DNA from: an uncultured Faecalibacterium sp.
GTDB taxonomy: Bacteria > Bacillota > Clostridia > Oscillospirales > Ruminococcaceae
Assembly: GCA_934561485.1 (NCBI GenBank)
Contig: CAKTGS010000005.1
Span: forward strand, 1 to 45,811
Direction of reading: 5' to 3'
DNA: 45,811 bases
The notes under the pieces are model-generated. The model was given only the letters and a program-made list of their open reading frames with translations. It was not told the DNA's origin and did no database searches. Positions 42,340 to 45,811 of this stretch are shown piece after piece (position 1 is the stretch's first letter; each line of letters begins with the position of its first letter). The position numbers were made by a program, and so were the translations under genes.

Positions 42340-42984
42340 TTACTGCTCTGCCTTTCCGTACCATGCAACGGACAGCCGCCAAGAGAGGGCATACAGCACA
42401 AGTGCTGCCGCTGTAATGCCCAGCAGAGCCAGCGGAGGAACGCCCTGCGGCAGAAGATTCCGGGCCAGGCCGTCCTCATTGGCGGACACACCAAACCCCA
42501 TCAGGGCCGCAACCAGGCCAACCATAAGATAAAACGCATATTTTGCCTTTTCGTAGCCAAAACGGTAATTCAGCGGCAGCAGGATGGCACTGTTCAGCAG
42601 CGTTGTCATGCCCACCTGCACCAGCGTGGAAACCACAAACGCACCGTCCACAGCCGTCCAGTGCAGGCTTGCCACGCCAAGGGCTGCGGCGGCGAAGAGT
42701 TCCGCCAGCACCAACCCGCACAGGCCAATGATGTATTTGCAGCCCACCAGCTGTTCTTTCGTCACCGGAAGCACAGCGCTGTACTCGCTGAATTTGCTGG
42801 CCTGATCATACGCCAGCAGGGTCATGGGCATCATGCCCATCAGAAAGCCCGCATATACAATAAAGAAATTTGCACCATTCATGATGGCAACCACGCCTGC
42901 GCCCATCATGACCACGGCGGCCACAATGACACCTTTGGCATAGTGCCATATCTGATAAGCATCCTTCCGCAGCAAGCCTTTCAT
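42340..42984 (-). CDS. ABC-2 type membrane permease
   Basis: A 214-residue integral membrane subunit with six hydrophobic helices, starting MKGLLRKDAYQIWHYAKGVIVAAVV. The FSEYSAVLPVTKEQLVGCKYI segment after the second helix is characteristic of ABC-2 permeases paired with YtrB-like ATPases. The start overlaps the ATPase stop by ATGA. With the ATPase it forms an exporter of unknown substrate; family members respond to cell-wall stress or bacteriocin-like peptides. Confidence 0.9.
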   Translation of the reverse strand: MKGLLRKDAYQIWHYAKGVIVAAVVMMGAGVVAIMNGANFFIVYAGFLMGMMPMTLLAYDQASKFSEYSAVLPVTKEQLVGCKYIIGLCGLVLAELFAAAALGVASLHWTAVDGAFVVSTLVQVGMTTLLNSAILLPLNYRFGYEKAKYAFYLMVGLVAALMGFGVSANEDGLARNLLPQGVPPLALLGITAAALVLYALSWRLSVAWYGKAEQ

Positions 42985-43829
42985 TCTGCACACTCCCCTT
43001 TCACCATCAGCACAAACAATTCTTCGATGCTCACCGGGGAAAGATTGGCCCCGGCAGGCACGGCATCCCGCCGCACCAGCGCCTCGGCCCCGTAGGGCGT
43101 TACCCGTTTGCTGTACACCGCCCCGGCGTCCAGTTCGACCAGCTGCGCCGCCGTGCCGTGCCACAGGGCGTATTCCTCCCGCAGGGCGTCCTTTTCTTCG
43201 CACAGCAGCAGCCTGCCCTTGTGCAGGAATGCAATGGTATCGCACAGCTTTTCCAGGTCGCTGACGATGTGGGAGGAGATGAGGATGGAGTGGTTTTCGT
43301 CCCGGGCAAAATCCAGCAGGATATCCACCACTTCATCCCGCACCACCGGGTCCAGCCCATTGGTGGCTTCATCCAGCAGCAGCAGCTTTGCGTGGTGGGA
43401 AAGCGCCACCGCAATGCACAGCTTCCTCTGCATTCCGGCGGAGTAATCCTTATACTTTTTGTCCGGCGGCAGGTCAAATTTCCGGCAAAACGCCGTGTAG
43501 GCACCGGCGTCCCAGTTGCGGTAGATGCCCGCCATCACCTTGCCCACCTCCACAGCGTTCAGGCACTGCGGAATGCCATCGCTGCCCAGCACCACGCCGA
43601 TCTCCTCTTTGGTGCGCACAAAGCCGGTACGGTTGTCCCTGCCCAGAACGGTCACCGTTCCGCCGTCTCGCCGAACCATGTCCAGGATCAGCTTGATGGT
43701 GGTGCTCTTGCCCGCGCCGTTCTCGCCGATCAGGCCGCAGATGGTGCCGCCGGGCAAGGTCAGGTCCAGCGGGCCAAGGGTAAAGTCCTTATAGTGTTTT
43801 GTAAGCCCCTGCAATTCCAGTGCGTTCAT
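42981..43829 (-). CDS. ABC transporter ATP-binding protein
   Basis: A 282-residue ATPase. Walker A is GLIGENGAGKSTTIKL, the signature is YSAGMQRKL, and Walker B is LLLLDEATNGLD. The C-terminal 70 residues form the accessory domain usual in YtrB/BcrA-like proteins. The ATG at 43829 is chosen because GGGAGGG lies 6 nt upstream; an ATG five codons earlier lies inside the end of the regulator gene. The regulator stop is 2 nt upstream and the permease start overlaps its stop, so the three genes are tightly coupled. Confidence 0.96.
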   Translation of the reverse strand: MNALELQGLTKHYKDFTLGPLDLTLPGGTICGLIGENGAGKSTTIKLILDMVRRDGGTVTVLGRDNRTGFVRTKEEIGVVLGSDGIPQCLNAVEVGKVMAGIYRNWDAGAYTAFCRKFDLPPDKKYKDYSAGMQRKLCIAVALSHHAKLLLLDEATNGLDPVVRDEVVDILLDFARDENHSILISSHIVSDLEKLCDTIAFLHKGRLLLCEEKDALREEYALWHGTAAQLVELDAGAVYSKRVTPYGAEALVRRDAVPAGANLSPVSIEELFVLMVKGECAE

Positions 43830-43831
43830 AT

Positions 43832-44203
43832 TCAGCCCTCCCATAGCAGTTCCAGCATCTCCCGCAGCTCTTCCCTGCCCAGCCCGCAGGACGCGGACAG
43901 GCGCACGGCCTCGGTGAGATGCGCTTCGATCTTTTTCAGGTTCTCTTCCCGCAGCAGCTCGGTGTTCTTCGGGGCTACAAAAAAGCCTTTGGCCGGTACC
44001 GCGTACAAAAAGCCTTCTTTTTCCAGCTCATCATAGGCGCGCTTGGTGGTGATCACACTGATGCGCAGATCCCGTGCAAGCCCCCGGATGGAGGGCATGG
44101 CCTCGTCCGGCTGCAGGTTCCCCTGAATGATCTGATCCTTGATCTGGGTGTAGATCTGATCATAGATGGGTGCACCGCTTTTGTTGTCGATAAACAGCTC
44201 CAT
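43832..44203 (-). CDS. GntR-family regulator, YtrA type
   Basis: A 123-residue repressor. The winged helix domain is IDNKSGAPIYDQIYTQIKDQIIQGNLQPDEAMPSIRGLARDLRISVITTKRAYDELEKEGFLYAVPAKGFFVA (residues 4-75, given here for its key parts IYDQI, MPSIRGLA and GKGFFVA-like AKGFFVA). It lacks a large effector domain and has only a 45-residue C-terminal helix region, as in YtrA. This subgroup represses its own ABC transporter operon. AAAGGGG precedes the ATG. Confidence 0.94.
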   Translation of the reverse strand: MELFIDNKSGAPIYDQIYTQIKDQIIQGNLQPDEAMPSIRGLARDLRISVITTKRAYDELEKEGFLYAVPAKGFFVAPKNTELLREENLKKIEAHLTEAVRLSASCGLGREELREMLELLWEG

Positions 44204-44225
44204 AGCATCGCCCCTTTCCGTTCGT

Positions 44226-44266
44226 CTGTACATGTACAGTATATACAGTAAGCACGATTCTGTCAA
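44226..44266 (-). promoter_or_regulatory. Promoter and palindromic operator of the GntR-ABC operon
   Basis: Minus-strand TTGACA (44261-44266), a 17-base spacer and TATACT (44238-44243). The perfect palindrome CTGTACATGTACAG (44226-44239) overlaps the -10 edge and the start site, the expected place for a YtrA-type repressor. Confidence 0.88.
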
Positions 44267-44298
44267 GTGCTTTTTCCGGCTTTCTGCCCCTGGTACAC

Positions 44299-44339
44299 AA
44301 AAAAACAACACCCGAAGCACGGCTGTGCTCCAGGTGTTG
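44299..44339 (-). terminator. Intrinsic terminator of proS
   Basis: A 15-bp stem (44325-44339 with 44306-44320) is fully paired on the minus-strand RNA only, using two G-U pairs, and is followed by seven T within 44299-44305. It separates proS from the GntR-ABC promoter. Confidence 0.9.
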
Positions 44340-44368
44340 CTTTTTATCCGGCAAGGGGAAGCGGCTGC

Positions 44369-45808
44369 TTAGTATGCCACGCCCCAGTAAACCATCTTCT
44401 GGGCAGGCTTGCCGCAGCAGGGGCACACATCGCTCAGGTGCTCCTGCTCAAAGGGCATGCAGCGGCTGGACAGGCCAGCTTCTTCCTTCATCTTCATTTC
44501 GCAGGCCAGATCACCGCACCACATGGTCTTGATGTAGCCGGTGTTTGCCTTGGCCAGTGCCTTCACCTCGTCCATGGTGGTGGCCGTCCAGGTGCGCTCC
44601 ACGCGGTTCTTCAGCGCACGCTCGTACAGGTCCTTGCGCAGAGCTTCCAGCTGAGCGGGGATCGCGGTCTCCAGCTCGTCCAGGCTCACAAAGGTCTTTT
44701 CACGGGTGTCGCGGCGCACCAGCACGCACTGGTTCTTTTCCAGATCCTTGGGGCCGATCTCCAGGCGCAGGGGCACGCCCTTCATTTCCCACTGGGCAAA
44801 CTTCCAGCCCGGGGCGTTGTCGCTGTCGTCCAGCTTCACGCGGGCGTACTTGCTGATCTTTTCGGCCAGCTCGGCAGCCTTTTCCGAAACGCCGGGCTTG
44901 TGGGCAGCAATGGGCACCACAACCACCTGGATGGGGGCCACTGCCGGGGGCAGGATCAGGCCATCGTCATCGCCGTGGGTCATGATGATGGCACCCACCA
45001 GGCGGGTGGATACGCCCCAGCTGGTCTGGAACGGATGATGCAGCTGGTTGTCGCGGCCGGTAAAGGTCACGTCATAGGCCTTGCTGAACTTATCGCCAAA
45101 GTAGTGGCTGGTGCCGCTCTGCAGGGCCTTGCCGTCCTTCATCATGGCCTCGATGGTGTAGGTAGCCTCGGCACCGGCAAATTTTTCCTTGTCGGTCTTG
45201 CGGCCCTTCACCACGGGAATGGCCAGATCCTGCTCGCAGACGTCTGCGTAGCAGTTCAGCTGCTGCTGGGTCTCAGCCTCGGCCTCGGCGGCAGTCTCGT
45301 GGATGGTGTGGCCTTCCTGCCACCAGAACTCGCGGCTGCGCAGGAAGGGACGGGTGGTCTTTTCCCAGCGCACCACGCTGCACCACTGGTTGTACTTCAT
45401 CGGAAGCTCGCGGTAGCTGTGCAGCACGCGGGACCAGTGATCGCAGAACATGGTCTCACTGGTGGGACGCACTGCCAGGCGCTCTTCCAGCTTGTCGGAG
45501 CCGCCCATCGTGACCCACGCCACCTCCGGCGCGAAGCCATTGACAAGCTCGCCCTCTTTCTGCAGCAGGCTCTCGGGGATCAGCACGGGCATGGCCACGT
45601 TCTCATGGCCGGTGGCCTTGAAACGGGCATCCATGTCCTTCTGGATCAGCTCCCAGATGGCCTGGCCGTAGGGGCGCAGGATGATGAAACCCTTCACACT
45701 GGAATATTCCACCAGCTCTGCCTTCACGCAGATGTCGGTGTACCACTGTGCAAAGTTTTCTTCCTGGCTGGTGATCGCCTGCACGAGCTTCTTGTTGTCT
45801 TTTGCCAT
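44369..45808 (-). CDS. proS: Prolyl-tRNA synthetase, type 3 (archaeal/eukaryotic-like)
   Basis: A 479-residue class II synthetase that charges tRNA(Pro). It is the short type without the editing insertion of the bacterial type. The class II motifs are visible: [36 protein letters not shown] (motif 1 region), [22 protein letters not shown] (motif 2) and [39 protein letters not shown] (shown in part as VPLRLEIGP). The C-terminal zinc-binding domain [18 protein letters not shown] ends in Tyr, as is usual in this type. The ATG lies 3 nt from the window end, so its ribosome site is outside. Confidence 0.96.
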   Translation of the reverse strand: MAKDNKKLVQAITSQEENFAQWYTDICVKAELVEYSSVKGFIILRPYGQAIWELIQKDMDARFKATGHENVAMPVLIPESLLQKEGELVNGFAPEVAWVTMGGSDKLEERLAVRPTSETMFCDHWSRVLHSYRELPMKYNQWCSVVRWEKTTRPFLRSREFWWQEGHTIHETAAEAEAETQQQLNCYADVCEQDLAIPVVKGRKTDKEKFAGAEATYTIEAMMKDGKALQSGTSHYFGDKFSKAYDVTFTGRDNQLHHPFQTSWGVSTRLVGAIIMTHGDDDGLILPPAVAPIQVVVVPIAAHKPGVSEKAAELAEKISKYARVKLDDSDNAPGWKFAQWEMKGVPLRLEIGPKDLEKNQCVLVRRDTREKTFVSLDELETAIPAQLEALRKDLYERALKNRVERTWTATTMDEVKALAKANTGYIKTMWCGDLACEMKMKEEAGLSSRCMPFEQEHLSDVCPCCGKPAQKMVYWGVAY

Positions 45809-45811
45809 TTT

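Overview
The window looks like chromosomal core DNA from a GC-rich gut clostridium of the Oscillospiraceae/Ruminococcaceae. Faecalibacterium or a close relative such as Gemmiger is my best guess. This rests on high GC, Firmicutes-type gene clusters (zapA-U32 peptidase, tilS-hpt-ftsH, maf-mreBCD-PBP2, GdpP), Gram-positive Shine-Dalgarno sites and sigmaA-type promoters. No database search was run, so the genus is an inference.

Layout. 1-350: 3' part of RNase P RNA and its terminator. 384-4513 (+): NAD synthetase, a small NusG-domain-II protein and an LCP cell-wall ligase. 4526-5704 (-): phosphopentomutase, divergent from 6139-8363 (+) pyruvate kinase and LuxS. 8544-10391 (-): LacI-type regulator and HAD phosphatase. 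10562-18574 (-): L9, DnaB, TilS, Hpt, FtsH, a zinc-ribbon membrane protein and a HEPN-like membrane protein. 18575-19071: a gene-free, hairpin-rich stretch. 19072-24050 (-): RNase J, GdpP and UDP-galactopyranose mutase. 24454-25445 (+): RNase HI and a decayed MnmA-like protein. 25446-25733: a repeat array. 25734-34950 (-): ZapA, U32 peptidase, dUTPase, Maf, MreBCD, PBP2 and methylglyoxal synthase. 35390-39727 (+): glycogen phosphorylase and a GH13 enzyme. 40060-42112 (+): NfeD/SPFH pair and a YhcH-family protein. 42180-44203 (-): YtrA-type GntR/ABC operon with a 52-residue membrane protein. 44369-45808 (-): prolyl-tRNA synthetase.

How it works together. The genes are mostly housekeeping: envelope growth and shape (LCP, MreBCD, PBP2, ZapA, Glf), RNA and nucleotide metabolism (RNase P, J and H, GdpP, Hpt, DeoB, Dut, Maf), translation (L9, TilS, ProS) and glycolysis/glycogen use (Pyk, MgsA, GlgP, GH13). 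Several clusters contain an intrinsic terminator inside the apparent operon (L9/DnaB, MreB/MreC, GlgP/GH13, zinc-ribbon/HEPN), which would set the ratio of neighbouring products.

The unusual material is mostly between genes. (1) A ~125-nt two-hairpin element occurs twice (18670-18794 and 39747-39872). Six base pairs differ between the copies and all six stay paired, and both carry a UGCG tetraloop, so an RNA structure appears to be conserved. (2) TGAACARTGTG occurs six times in both orientations at 25481-25660, between two converging gene ends. (3) A MnmA-like protein has lost its PP-loop and both cysteine sites. (4) A HEPN-like protein with a C-terminal membrane anchor lies next to a zinc-ribbon membrane protein with four TR[IV] motifs. 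(5) Palindromic MITE-like repeats occur between genes.
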